Of a stretch of 12,222 bases of DNA, positions 1 to 6,741 are shown in pieces. The position numbers and the translations under genes were made by a program. Positions within the stretch are counted from its first letter, which is position 1. Each line of letters opens with the position of its first letter. Under the pieces are notes generated by a model. It did no database searches. It worked only from the letters and a program-made list of their open reading frames with translations, and had not been told where the DNA came from. The stretch comes from Nitrospirota bacterium (GTDB lineage Bacteria > Nitrospirota > Thermodesulfovibrionia > Thermodesulfovibrionales > SM23-35): contig JAGSYM010000007.1 in assembly GCA_018262395.1 (NCBI GenBank), positions 1-12,222 on the forward strand, written 5' to 3'.

Positions 1-145
1 CATGACAGATATAGGACATTAATTTACAGGCATCAATAACTGTGGATTCCTATAGCTTCAGGCACCATCCTGGATCAATTATCTCAGCCTACAGGTTGCA
101 GCTACTGGTCATAACTAACGTTTTTTCTTCGACTGCAAAAATTAC

Positions 146-175
146 TTGACATTTGTGAAAATAGTGTTGTATTTA
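146..175 (+). promoter_or_regulatory. sigma70-type promoter of the hsp20 operon
   Basis: A perfect -35 box TTGACA lies at 146-151 and a -10-like TATTTA at 170-175, with an 18-base spacer. The predicted transcript start is close to 182, so the CIRCE operator overlaps the start site. This fits repression by blocking RNA polymerase. Box identity is read directly; the start site is inferred. Confidence 0.7.
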
Positions 176-181
176 AATATA

Positions 182-208
182 TTAGCACTCTGCCAGTGAG
201 AGTGCTAA
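182..208 (+). promoter_or_regulatory. CIRCE element (HrcA operator)
   Basis: A perfect inverted repeat, TTAGCACTC at 182-190 and GAGTGCTAA at 200-208, is separated by exactly nine bases. This is the full consensus of CIRCE, the binding site of the heat-shock repressor HrcA. It sits just downstream of the promoter and about 60 bases before the first Hsp20 start codon. It implies that the three Hsp20 genes belong to the HrcA regulon and are derepressed when HrcA loses activity during protein-folding stress. Confidence 0.95.
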
Positions 209-267
209 TATAAATTAAAACCGTTTTTAAAACGAGTATCTACATTTTTACAGGGAGGTGAAAGACT

Positions 268-699
268 ATGTTATGGTCGGATTTGGAAAGGCTTGGAAGG
301 TTTTGGGATCCATGGAATGAATTTGAGCGCATGCAACGCGCGGTGTCACGATGGGTATCTCCTCCGTCTGCAGATTTCCCGGCAGTAAATGTATGGGTTT
401 CAGGCGATGAGGCAGTACTCACAACAGAAATACCGGGTGTCGATCCGAAATCAATTGACATCTCGGTTGCCGGCAAAACGCTCACCATTCGCGGTTCCCG
501 AAATCCCGAAGAGCTCAAGGAAGGAGATACGTATCACCGGAGAGAGCGGTGGTCAGGGCAGTTCACAAAAACCGTCGACATGCCATTCTTGATCGAAACA
601 GGCAAGGTTAATGCGAAATTCAGCAGGGGAATTCTTCACATAACTGCTCCCCGTGCAGAGGCTGAAAAGCCAAAGAAAATTGCTGTTAAATCAGACTAA
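268..699 (+). CDS. Hsp20 small heat shock protein, first of three
   Basis: A 143-residue small heat shock protein: an ATP-independent cytoplasmic holdase that binds unfolding proteins and keeps them soluble for DnaK or ClpB refolding. The N-terminal arm (about 1-35) is rich in Trp, Phe and Arg. The alpha-crystallin domain spans about 38-130. The SRGIL segment at 119-123 matches the family's G-x-L signature, and a C-terminal IxV motif (I138-V140) fits the anchor used for oligomer assembly. The start is fixed by a GGGAGGTG ribosome site seven bases upstream. It is the first gene of a CIRCE-controlled operon, and the next Hsp20 begins 24 bases after its stop. The family assignment is secure; clients and partners are unknown. 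Confidence 0.95.
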   Translation: MLWSDLERLGRFWDPWNEFERMQRAVSRWVSPPSADFPAVNVWVSGDEAVLTTEIPGVDPKSIDISVAGKTLTIRGSRNPEELKEGDTYHRRERWSGQFTKTVDMPFLIETGKVNAKFSRGILHITAPRAEAEKPKKIAVKSD

Positions 700-723
700 C
701 GATAACAGAGGAGGTGATTGCAT

Positions 724-1131
724 ATGGCAGATACAGCAAAGGAAGTCCAAAAGAAAGAAGCTGAGACTCCGGAAAAAGGAGAACTCACACGGGCCCGCAG
801 GATATATTCTCCAGCTGTAGACATTATAGAGCGGAAGGATGATATCGTTGTGGTAGCTGATATGCCCGGTGTCGATGATACATCAGTCGATATAACACTC
901 GAAAAAAATGTTCTGACCATCTACGGCAAGGTGGAAGCTGATATCCCTGAAAGGCACACCCTGTACCTTTCAGAATATGGTATAGGGGACTATCAGAGAG
1001 TTTTCACGCTGACTGACGAGGTCGACAGAGAGAGAATTCAGGCAACTGTTAAAAACGGCGTTGTTAAAATACTTCTGCCGAAGGCCGAGGTTGTCAAAAC
1101 AAGAAAAATCTCGGTTAAGGCTGAGGCATAA
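724..1131 (+). CDS. Hsp20 small heat shock protein, second of three
   Basis: A 135-residue small heat shock protein. A charged Lys/Glu-rich N-terminal arm (1-28) differs from the aromatic arm of the first paralog. The alpha-crystallin domain runs from about 29 to 120, with DMPGV at 46-50 and the signature NGVVKILLP at 111-119. The terminal IxV motif is I129-V131. A TTG six bases upstream is in frame, but ATG at 724 is preferred because AGGAGGTG (709-716) lies seven bases before it. It is co-transcribed with its neighbours and ends 21 bases before the third gene. The DRERI segment and short arm resemble the class of bacterial Hsp20 often found paired with a longer paralog. Paired function is inferred. 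Confidence 0.94.
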   Translation: MADTAKEVQKKEAETPEKGELTRARRIYSPAVDIIERKDDIVVVADMPGVDDTSVDITLEKNVLTIYGKVEADIPERHTLYLSEYGIGDYQRVFTLTDEVDRERIQATVKNGVVKILLPKAEVVKTRKISVKAEA

Positions 1132-1152
1132 GGAACAAGGGAGGTAAGTACT

Positions 1153-1644
1153 ATGCCGAAAAAAAATGTTGTGCCAGCTGAAAAAAAGACTGTACCAGCA
1201 AAGCGAGAAGAATATAATCCTTTCTCGCTGCTGCGCCGGGAAATGAATGCGCTCTTTGACAATTTCTTCCGCGGATTCGAAATAGAGCCGTTCACTGGAC
1301 GTTTTGCTGCTTTCAGTCCGAGCATTGACGTGAAGGAATCTGATAAGGAAATCTCTGTCACTGCAGAGCTCCCGGGAATGGATGACAAGGATATTGACAT
1401 TTCTCTGACACCAGATTCCCTTTCGATAAAAGGCCAAAAGAAAGAAGAGAAGGAAAACAAGGGGAAGGACTATTACCGCATTGAACGTTCCTACGGCTCA
1501 TTCAGCCGCACTATTCCCCTTCCATCAGAAATTGATATGGACAAGGTTAAGGCTGATTTCAAAAAAGGTGTACTGACCGTTTCTCTCCCCAAGACGGCCA
1601 AAGCAATAAAAGAAACAAAAAAGATTCCTGTCAAAACAGAGTAA
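1153..1644 (+). CDS. Hsp20 small heat shock protein, third of three
   Basis: A 163-residue small heat shock protein and the most canonical of the three. After a Lys-rich leader (1-20) comes the NPFSLLRREMNALFDNFF segment (22-39), typical of Hsp20 N-terminal arms. The alpha-crystallin domain spans about 54-147, with ELPGMD at 72-77, a Lys/Glu-rich loop (96-105), the ERSYGSFSR strand (111-119) and KKGVLTVSLPK (137-147). The IxV anchor is I158-V160. A GGGAGGT ribosome site precedes the ATG. It is the last gene of the CIRCE operon and is followed within 16 bases by a strong hairpin. It probably co-assembles with, or works beside, the two upstream paralogs as an ATP-independent holdase. Confidence 0.96.
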   Translation: MPKKNVVPAEKKTVPAKREEYNPFSLLRREMNALFDNFFRGFEIEPFTGRFAAFSPSIDVKESDKEISVTAELPGMDDKDIDISLTPDSLSIKGQKKEEKENKGKDYYRIERSYGSFSRTIPLPSEIDMDKVKADFKKGVLTVSLPKTAKAIKETKKIPVKTE

Positions 1645-1659
1645 CCGGATGACTTTTAA

Positions 1660-1685
1660 GAGCCGGCATGGTTTCATGCCGGCTC
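1660..1685 (+). terminator. hairpin terminator after the hsp20 operon
   Basis: GAGCCGGCATG (1660-1670) pairs perfectly with CATGCCGGCTC (1675-1685) around a four-base loop, GTTT. An 11-base GC-rich stem so close to the operon end is a good intrinsic terminator. The following tail (ATTATTTC) is only moderately T-rich, so efficiency is uncertain. Confidence 0.75.
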
Positions 1686-1712
1686 ATTATTTCATTCCCC
1701 CTTCCCATCAAT

Positions 1713-1732
1713 TATAATCAAGCATGCGTATG
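1713..1732 (+). promoter_or_regulatory. -10 box directly before a start codon (possible leaderless start)
   Basis: A perfect TATAAT lies at 1713-1718, five bases before the ATG at 1724; a second ATG is at 1730. No Shine-Dalgarno sequence precedes either. An in-frame TAA at 1715-1717 rules out a start further upstream. The -35 region is poor (TTTCAT at 1690-1695). Transcription would begin at or next to the start codon. Confidence 0.45.
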
Positions 1733-3850
1733 ATATCTTTGCCTTCATCTCTTCCCGTCATTGTTATGGGCCTGACCTCAATGCTCCTTCAGATAACCGT
1801 ACTGCGCCTTTTGCTCTCGACATTCTCGGGCAACGAGATTGATATCGGGATCACCCTCTCCTTCTGGTTGATCTATGTCGGTATAGGAAGTTATACAGGA
1901 AAAAGGATATCGTTCAAACATGCCTTCGGGATCTCTTTTTCTCTCATAGCTATCCTCTCTCTGCCAACCGTTATGGCGATAAAAGCTATCCGTACCTTCT
2001 TGGCTCTTGAACCGGGGGAGACAGTATCATTCATCGATACTGTCTCATCAACGGCGCTGACGCTCTTCCCACTCTGTTTCATCATCGGGGCGCAATTCCC
2101 TCTTGCTGTTTCATATGCAGGAAACAGGAATGCGGCGGGCAGGATATATGGCCTTGAAGCACTGGGTGCTTTCGGAGGAGGCATACTTTTTACGTTTATG
2201 ATCGCCTCGAGGATTTATGCTCTTGAGCTCTGTCTGATTCTTTCACTGCTCAATCTCATGACAGCAGTTTACCTTTCAAGGAAAAAAATTGTCCTCGTGC
2301 TTTGTCTTATTCCCCTCTTCTTTTATTTCATTTTTCATACCAGTGCTCCCTCTTTTTTATGGCATGGTGCAGAGGTGACCCAAGTCGGGGAATCAAAGTT
2401 GGGAGAGATCGCGGTCATCAAAGTGGGAGGTCAATCGAGCATCTATGCCAATGGACAGCTTGTATTCAGCTACCCTGATGCCCAGGTTGAGGAAATGACA
2501 ACCCACCTTCCGATGACAATGCATCCCTCACCAAAAAATATCCTTGTCATCGGCGGCTCTCCCGGGGCACTGAAGGAACTCCTGAAATATCGGGTCGACC
2601 GGATAGACTTTTTAGAACTTGATCCCAGAATACTCGATTTTTCTCTCACTCTTCTCAACACCCCCGAATATTATAACGTTATCAAGGATTCCAGAATCCA
2701 TCTTCTGATTCAGGACGGACGGAGATTCATCAAGAGTGTAAAAACCCCGATATATGATCTGATTATCCTCAACCTTCCACAGCCATCAACAGCAAGCATC
2801 AACAGATTCTACACGATTGAATTCTTCAGGGAGGCACGGAGTGTTCTCAGGGAAGACGGCATTCTGGCAATGCACATACCACAATCAGCAGGGTATATGG
2901 GGAAAAGAATGCAGATGGCGAGTGGCTCTGTTTATAATTCTCTCCGAACCGTCTTCCAAAGCGTGGCCGTAACATCACAGGAGTATGGCATGCTCTTTTC
3001 GTCAGATACGCATATCGATAGCAATCCGGATGTACTGGAGGAGAGATTTGCTGAGAGACATATAGCCGTTGAGTATTTTCATCAGTATATTTTCCGGGAT
3101 GCCTTTTCGTCATTCGGTGTGGATTATGTCAAACAGAGGCTGAGTGAAGCAAAATCAATAAATACAGACTTTCATCCATCTGCATATCTCTTCAATCTCA
3201 TGCTCTGGGCAGAAATGCATGGGGGCAAAGCTCTCCATTACCTGCTTCACATTAAAGGATGGCATATCTTCACTGCAATAATAATCATTTTGTCTCTGTT
3301 GTCAGTTTTTCTGTTTCGGCAGACAAAAAGGGTAATCTCTTTTTCGGTATTTACGACAGGTTTCTCCGGAATGTCTTTTGTACTCACTGTTATTCTGGCT
3401 TATCAGTCTCTGCACGGTTATGTGTACGAGATGATCGGGATGCTGTCCGCCTTATTTATGATCGGCCTCTGGGCAGGAACATCGGCAACAAACACTTTAC
3501 AGAAGCCGGTCAAAACACTGTTAATCTTAGAGATATGTACCATTTCCCTCGCTGTTCTCTCACTGTTCATATTAAAAATTGGATCTATCTTGTATTTCGT
3601 CGTCTTCAGTGCAGGAACTGTAAGCGGTGCACAGTTCAGCACGGCAAATTTGTCTCTCGGGGAATCAACCGATGGTGGTCGGCTCTATGCGCTTGATTTA
3701 ATCGGTTCATTCATTGGTGCTTTGATATCATCGCTGATTATTATTCCTCTTGCAGGTATACCAAGCGCACTCCTTTTCGTGGCTTTGATAAAGGCTTTCT
3801 CGGCTATGCTGATCTTGAGCCTGAGACCTTTTTATGAGAATCTGACATAA
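1724..3850 (+). CDS. membrane-integrated spermidine-synthase-like protein
   Basis: A 708-residue inner-membrane protein in three parts: an N-terminal multi-helix membrane block (about 8-210), a soluble Rossmann domain of the spermidine synthase superfamily (about 215-495), and a second membrane block (about 512-700). In the soluble domain, GGSPG (277-281) sits where the nucleotide-binding glycine loop GGGDG normally lies, followed by the acidic strand end FLELD (296-300) and QDGR (330-333). The usual YDxIxxD catalytic strand reads YDLIILN (344-350), so the general-base Asp is Asn. NRFYT (360-364) follows. The two membrane blocks resemble each other: GAQF plus GRxYxLxxLG occurs at 122-148 and again at 634-661. 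True aminopropyltransferase activity is therefore doubtful; another aminopropyl or methyl transfer role, or transport, is possible. It stands alone, with no polyamine genes nearby. ATG 1730 is an alternative start. Confidence 0.8.
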   Translation: MRMISLPSSLPVIVMGLTSMLLQITVLRLLLSTFSGNEIDIGITLSFWLIYVGIGSYTGKRISFKHAFGISFSLIAILSLPTVMAIKAIRTFLALEPGETVSFIDTVSSTALTLFPLCFIIGAQFPLAVSYAGNRNAAGRIYGLEALGAFGGGILFTFMIASRIYALELCLILSLLNLMTAVYLSRKKIVLVLCLIPLFFYFIFHTSAPSFLWHGAEVTQVGESKLGEIAVIKVGGQSSIYANGQLVFSYPDAQVEEMTTHLPMTMHPSPKNILVIGGSPGALKELLKYRVDRIDFLELDPRILDFSLTLLNTPEYYNVIKDSRIHLLIQDGRRFIKSVKTPIYDLIILNLPQPSTASINRFYTIEFFREARSVLREDGILAMHIPQSAGYMGKRMQMASGSVYNSLRTVFQSVAVTSQEYGMLFSSDTHIDSNPDVLEERFAERHIAVEYFHQYIFRDAFSSFGVDYVKQRLSEAKSINTDFHPSAYLFNLMLWAEMHGGKALHYLLHIKGWHIFTAIIIILSLLSVFLFRQTKRVISFSVFTTGFSGMSFVLTVILAYQSLHGYVYEMIGMLSALFMIGLWAGTSATNTLQKPVKTLLILEICTISLAVLSLFILKIGSILYFVVFSAGTVSGAQFSTANLSLGESTDGGRLYALDLIGSFIGALISSLIIIPLAGIPSALLFVALIKAFSAMLILSLRPFYENLT

Positions 3851-3886
3851 ACATTCTCTCTGCAAAAAAGTATAAAAATACCAGAT

Positions 3887-3986
3887 ATTCCTCCCTTTGG
3901 AAAAGGGAGGTGAGGAGGAATTTTTGTGATGAGGAAATCATCCATAAATCTCCCCTTCCCCCTCTTTGCCAAAGAGGGGCATTTTG
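3887..3986. repeat. paired-hairpin intergenic repeat, copy A
   Basis: Two hairpins of the same design flank a 48-base centre. The first has CCTCCCTTT (3890-3898) pairing with AAAGGGAGG (3902-3910). The second has CCCCTCTTT (3959-3967) pairing with AAAGAGGGG (3971-3979). Each has a nine-base stem and a three-base loop. The first unit, read on the minus strand, aligns with the second along its length, including an AAATyCYCC-type tail, so the element is an inverted pair with the tails facing inward. A related pair lies at 9082-9180. This looks like a non-coding mobile or REP/MITE-like element; mobility is inferred. Confidence 0.7.
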
Positions 3987-4000
3987 AGAGCAATTAGTTT

Positions 4001-4014
4001 TATACTATTGAATG
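4001..4014 (+). promoter_or_regulatory. -10 box directly before the radical SAM start (possible leaderless start)
   Basis: TATACT at 4001-4006 ends five bases before the ATG at 4012. An in-frame TGA (4009-4011) abuts that ATG, so no earlier start is possible, and no Shine-Dalgarno sequence exists. No convincing -35 box is seen; part of repeat copy A occupies the position where one would fall. Confidence 0.45.
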
Positions 4015-4986
4015 GCAAAGAGAGTGCAATGCGAGCTTTGCCCCAATGGATGCGTGCTCGAATTGGGACAGCACAGCAGGTGCCGGGCACGGGCGAACAA
4101 AGATGGAACGCTTTACAGCCTCGTCTACGGGAAACCATGCGCAGTCCATGTCGATCCGATCGAAAAAAAACCCTTCTTTCATTTTCTCCCGGGTACGACG
4201 GCGTTTTCCATTGCTACCGCAGGTTGCGTCCTAAGCTGCAAATTCTGCCAGAACTGGCAGATATCCCAGGCAAAACCCGAAGATACGGACACCTATGATC
4301 TGCCACCTGAAAAAGTGGTAAGTAACGCAGTGGCTTACAAATGCAGATCTGTAACGTATACATACACCGAGCCTACCGTCTTTTATGAGTACATGTATGA
4401 CACTGCTGTCATAGCAAAAAAGCAGGGGATAAAAAACACCATGCATTCATGTGGCTACATCAATGAAAAACCACTTAGGACATTGTCAAAGTACATGGAT
4501 GCCGCTGATATCGATCTTAAAGGTTTCACAGAAGATTTTTACAGCAGGATTTGCAGCGGGAGCCTCAAGCCGGTACTTGATTCCCTTGTCGTGTTAAAGC
4601 AAGAAGGCGTATGGCTTGAGATAACGAATCTCGTCATACCGACTCTTAATGACGATATGAAAAAGATCAGGGAGATGAGCAGCTGGATAGTCAAAAACCT
4701 TGGACCCGATGTGCCGATACATTTTTCCCGGTTTTTCCCCCATTATAAATTGACAAACCTTCCGCCGACGCCGATTGAGACAATGGAAGGCGCGAGAAAG
4801 AGTGCTTTAGATGCCGGTTTGAAATACGTCTATATCGGCAATATCCGGCATGAAGGTGAGAATACCTTCTGTCCGAAATGCAAAAAAATGCTTATTGAGA
4901 GAATGGGATATTTTGTAAGACAAAATCTTGTATCGAATGGCAAGTGCAAATTCTGTGGTACAAGTATTGCAGGAGTTTGGAGTTGA
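4012..4986 (+). CDS. amrS: AmmeMemoRadiSam system radical SAM enzyme
   Basis: A 324-residue cytoplasmic radical SAM enzyme related to pyruvate-formate-lyase activating enzymes. The cluster motif CxxxCxxC is C72, C76, C79, followed by QNWQIS. Four N-terminal cysteines (C7, C10, C14, C24) and four C-terminal cysteines (C287, C290, C312, C315) look like metal-binding knuckles. The YTYTEPTVFYEY stretch (116-127) and DIDLKGF (166-172) are typical of this family. It binds a 4Fe-4S cluster and cleaves S-adenosylmethionine; its substrate is unknown for the whole family. It lacks the short EAxFYxKxxxG-like lead-in that I recall preceding the first cysteine pair in many relatives; a similar segment ends the micro-ORF downstream. 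The Memo-AMMECR1 fusion two ORFs later confirms the system. The start is forced by the adjacent in-frame stop. Confidence 0.88.
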   Translation: MAKRVQCELCPNGCVLELGQHSRCRARANKDGTLYSLVYGKPCAVHVDPIEKKPFFHFLPGTTAFSIATAGCVLSCKFCQNWQISQAKPEDTDTYDLPPEKVVSNAVAYKCRSVTYTYTEPTVFYEYMYDTAVIAKKQGIKNTMHSCGYINEKPLRTLSKYMDAADIDLKGFTEDFYSRICSGSLKPVLDSLVVLKQEGVWLEITNLVIPTLNDDMKKIREMSSWIVKNLGPDVPIHFSRFFPHYKLTNLPPTPIETMEGARKSALDAGLKYVYIGNIRHEGENTFCPKCKKMLIERMGYFVRQNLVSNGKCKFCGTSIAGVWS

Positions 4987-4995
4987 AGAAATACA

Positions 4996-5082
4996 GGGGC
5001 CAAGAGGTCAGGGATTCAAGTGAAACACAAAAGATGTTCACGATATAAAATCAATCACTTGAACCCTCGAACTCTGGGATCC
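4996..5082. repeat. 27-base imperfect inverted repeat between amrS and the micro-ORF
   Basis: The left arm (4996-5022) and right arm (5056-5082) match at about 20 of 27 positions when one is reversed, with a 33-base centre; the innermost part (TTCAAGTG against CACTTGAA) is exact. The right side also reads as degenerate eight-base steps (CTTGAACC, CTCGAACT, CTGGGATC, CTCGAATC). It could be a small dispersed repeat or an mRNA stem-loop that modulates downstream expression. Confidence 0.55.
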
Positions 5083-5105
5083 TCGAATCCTGAAAGGTGT
5101 ACTTT

Positions 5106-5237
5106 ATGAAACGAAGGGAATTTTTAAAACTGTTCATATCCAGTGCTTTTCTTGCCTTGTTCACCAGGAAGGCTGTTGCTAAAGAAAACCCCGAGAAGCC
5201 ATTGAAAGAGGCTATGTTCTGGAAAAAAGTGGACTGA
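5106..5237 (+). CDS. Tat-signal micro-ORF in the AmmeMemoRadiSam locus
   Basis: A 43-residue ORF beginning MKRREFLKLF: the twin-arginine (RR at 3-4) and a hydrophobic core ending in RKAVA (21-25) form a credible Tat signal with an AxA-like cleavage region. Only about 18 residues remain after it, ending KEAMFWKKVD. AAAGGTG (5093-5099) lies six bases before the ATG. The stop is two bases before the next start (TGATCATG), so translation is probably coupled to the Memo-AMMECR1 gene. The tail resembles the lead-in that I recall before the first cysteines of many AmmeMemoRadiSam radical SAM enzymes and that is missing from amrS here. It may be a real secreted peptide, a coupling leader, or a remnant of a Tat-signal radical SAM gene. 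I do not recognise it as a named family. Confidence 0.6.
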   Translation: MKRREFLKLFISSAFLALFTRKAVAKENPEKPLKEAMFWKKVD

Positions 5238-5239
5238 TC

Positions 5240-6661
5240 ATGAAAAATCATCTGTGGACCATATTACTTACACTCTCTTTTCTCCTGACATGTCTTGTCG
5301 GCACCGGATGTACGGACAATATCAAAGAGCCATCTGTTGCGGGCACATTTTATCCGGCTGATAAAAAAGAGTTGAAGGACACCATTGACACATTTCTTTC
5401 AAAAGCAAACAGAATTCCCGGGGAGGGAAACATCATTGCACTGATCTCGCCACATGCCGGATACAGATATTCCGGGCAGGTCGCGGCATATGGATACAAG
5501 CACATTCAAGACCGTGATATCAGGAAAATTATTTTAATCGGCCAGAGCCATCACGAAGGCTTTAAGGGCGCATCTGTTTATACAAATGGGTCTTTCAAGA
5601 CGCCACTTGGGAATGTGGAAATTGATGAGAAATCCGCTAAGAAGCTTTTGAATGAGAATGCGGATGTAAAATTTTATCCCGAAGCATTTGCAAAAGAACA
5701 TTCGATCGAAGTGCAGCTCCCCTTCCTTCAGTCTATGCTGAAAGATTTCACCATCATTCCCTTACTCATTGGGTCTCCCACAAGACAGACGTTCGAACAT
5801 CTCATATCAGAATTGACAGAGATGATGGATGGACAAACCCTTATGATTGCAAGCACTGATCTCTCGCACTATCACGGATATAGCGAGGCAGTGGAAATGG
5901 ACAGTAAGCTTATTTCAGCCATCGAACGTCTCTCTGTAATGAATGCGGGCGAGTTGGTTCAGACTGGGAAATCCGAGATGTGCGGATCTATTCCTGTAAT
6001 AATCGCAATGGAAGTTGCAAAAAGACACGGGGCAAACCTTGGTGTCCTCTTTAACTATGCCAATTCAGGTGATGTCACGCAGGAAAAGGATAAGGTTGTC
6101 GGTTATGCCTCAATGGGCCTAATCAGAAGCCCGTATACGGATGTCGAGAAAAAGGAATTGCTTTCCATCGCGCGGAATGCCATCACTGAATTCGTAACTG
6201 ACAAAAAGACAATTGAAGTTGACATGAAGAATCCAAAATTGAGAACAGACGGGGCTGTATTTGTGACCATAAAGGAAAAGGGCTCCCTGAGAGGATGTAT
6301 CGGTCATGTTCAGGCGATTATGCCTCTGTATCAGTCAGTTATCAAAAACGCCATAGCCGCATCATCGAGTGATCCGAGATTTCCCCCGATGACAAAAGAT
6401 GAATTACAGGATATCGAAATCGAAATCTCCATTCTGTCCCCCATGCAAAAATTGAAGGACGTAAAAAACATTCAGATAGGCAAGCACGGTCTGGTCATCA
6501 GAAAAGGCTCCCAGAGCGGACTGCTCCTTCCACAGGTTCCGATTGAGCAGGGGTGGGACAGACAAACCTTTCTGAAACAGATTTGTGCCAAGGCCGGCCT
6601 GCCGGAATATGCATGGAAAGATGCAGAATTATATACCTTTACTGCAGAGATCATTAAGTAA
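5240..6661 (+). CDS. AmmeMemoRadiSam proteins B and A fused (Memo-AMMECR1), with export signal
   Basis: A 473-residue fusion. Residues 1-24 form a signal peptide with a hydrophobic core and end LVGTGC, a lipobox-like site (C24) with Gly at -3 rather than Leu, so a lipoprotein is likely but not certain. The Memo domain (about 30-297) keeps the metal-site residues of the family: H72 in PHAGY, H104/H105 in GQSHH, D207 and H210 in STDLSHYH, and C248 in MCGS. The AMMECR1 domain (about 303-472) carries the signature LRGCIG (350-355) and LLLPQV (428-433). Human MEMO1 binds metal; the bacterial role is unresolved. The N-terminal signal suggests that the domains work outside the cytoplasm while amrS stays inside. 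The start follows a stop by two bases and has only a weak ribosome site (GTGGA), so coupling to the micro-ORF is likely. Confidence 0.9.
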   Translation: MKNHLWTILLTLSFLLTCLVGTGCTDNIKEPSVAGTFYPADKKELKDTIDTFLSKANRIPGEGNIIALISPHAGYRYSGQVAAYGYKHIQDRDIRKIILIGQSHHEGFKGASVYTNGSFKTPLGNVEIDEKSAKKLLNENADVKFYPEAFAKEHSIEVQLPFLQSMLKDFTIIPLLIGSPTRQTFEHLISELTEMMDGQTLMIASTDLSHYHGYSEAVEMDSKLISAIERLSVMNAGELVQTGKSEMCGSIPVIIAMEVAKRHGANLGVLFNYANSGDVTQEKDKVVGYASMGLIRSPYTDVEKKELLSIARNAITEFVTDKKTIEVDMKNPKLRTDGAVFVTIKEKGSLRGCIGHVQAIMPLYQSVIKNAIAASSSDPRFPPMTKDELQDIEIEISILSPMQKLKDVKNIQIGKHGLVIRKGSQSGLLLPQVPIEQGWDRQTFLKQICAKAGLPEYAWKDAELYTFTAEIIK

Positions 6662-6741
6662 AAGTTTCAACAATCCCTCAACACGCAATTCACCAGAAAT
6701 ATCGTTTTAAATCAAAGAATTAAGAAAATCTGAATTTTTTC

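Noticed and set aside
209..267. Possible RNA thermometer (four-U type) in the hsp20 leader
   Set aside because: A T-run at 245-249 lies just before the GGGAGG ribosome site, but it is too close to pair with it, and the only clear hairpin (222-234) is a short AT stem away from the site. CIRCE already explains heat control.
970..1460. Two long minus-strand ORFs under the second and third Hsp20 genes
   Set aside because: They are antisense shadows of well-supported Hsp20 genes, with no ribosome site or recognisable family.
3259..3696. 145-residue plus-strand ORF inside the membrane protein gene
   Set aside because: It is an out-of-frame shadow of the coherent 708-residue frame and shows no family features.
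3887..3986. CRISPR-like or terminator interpretation of the hairpin pair
   Set aside because: There are only two hairpin units, in inverted and not direct order, with no spacer array and no T-tract after either stem.
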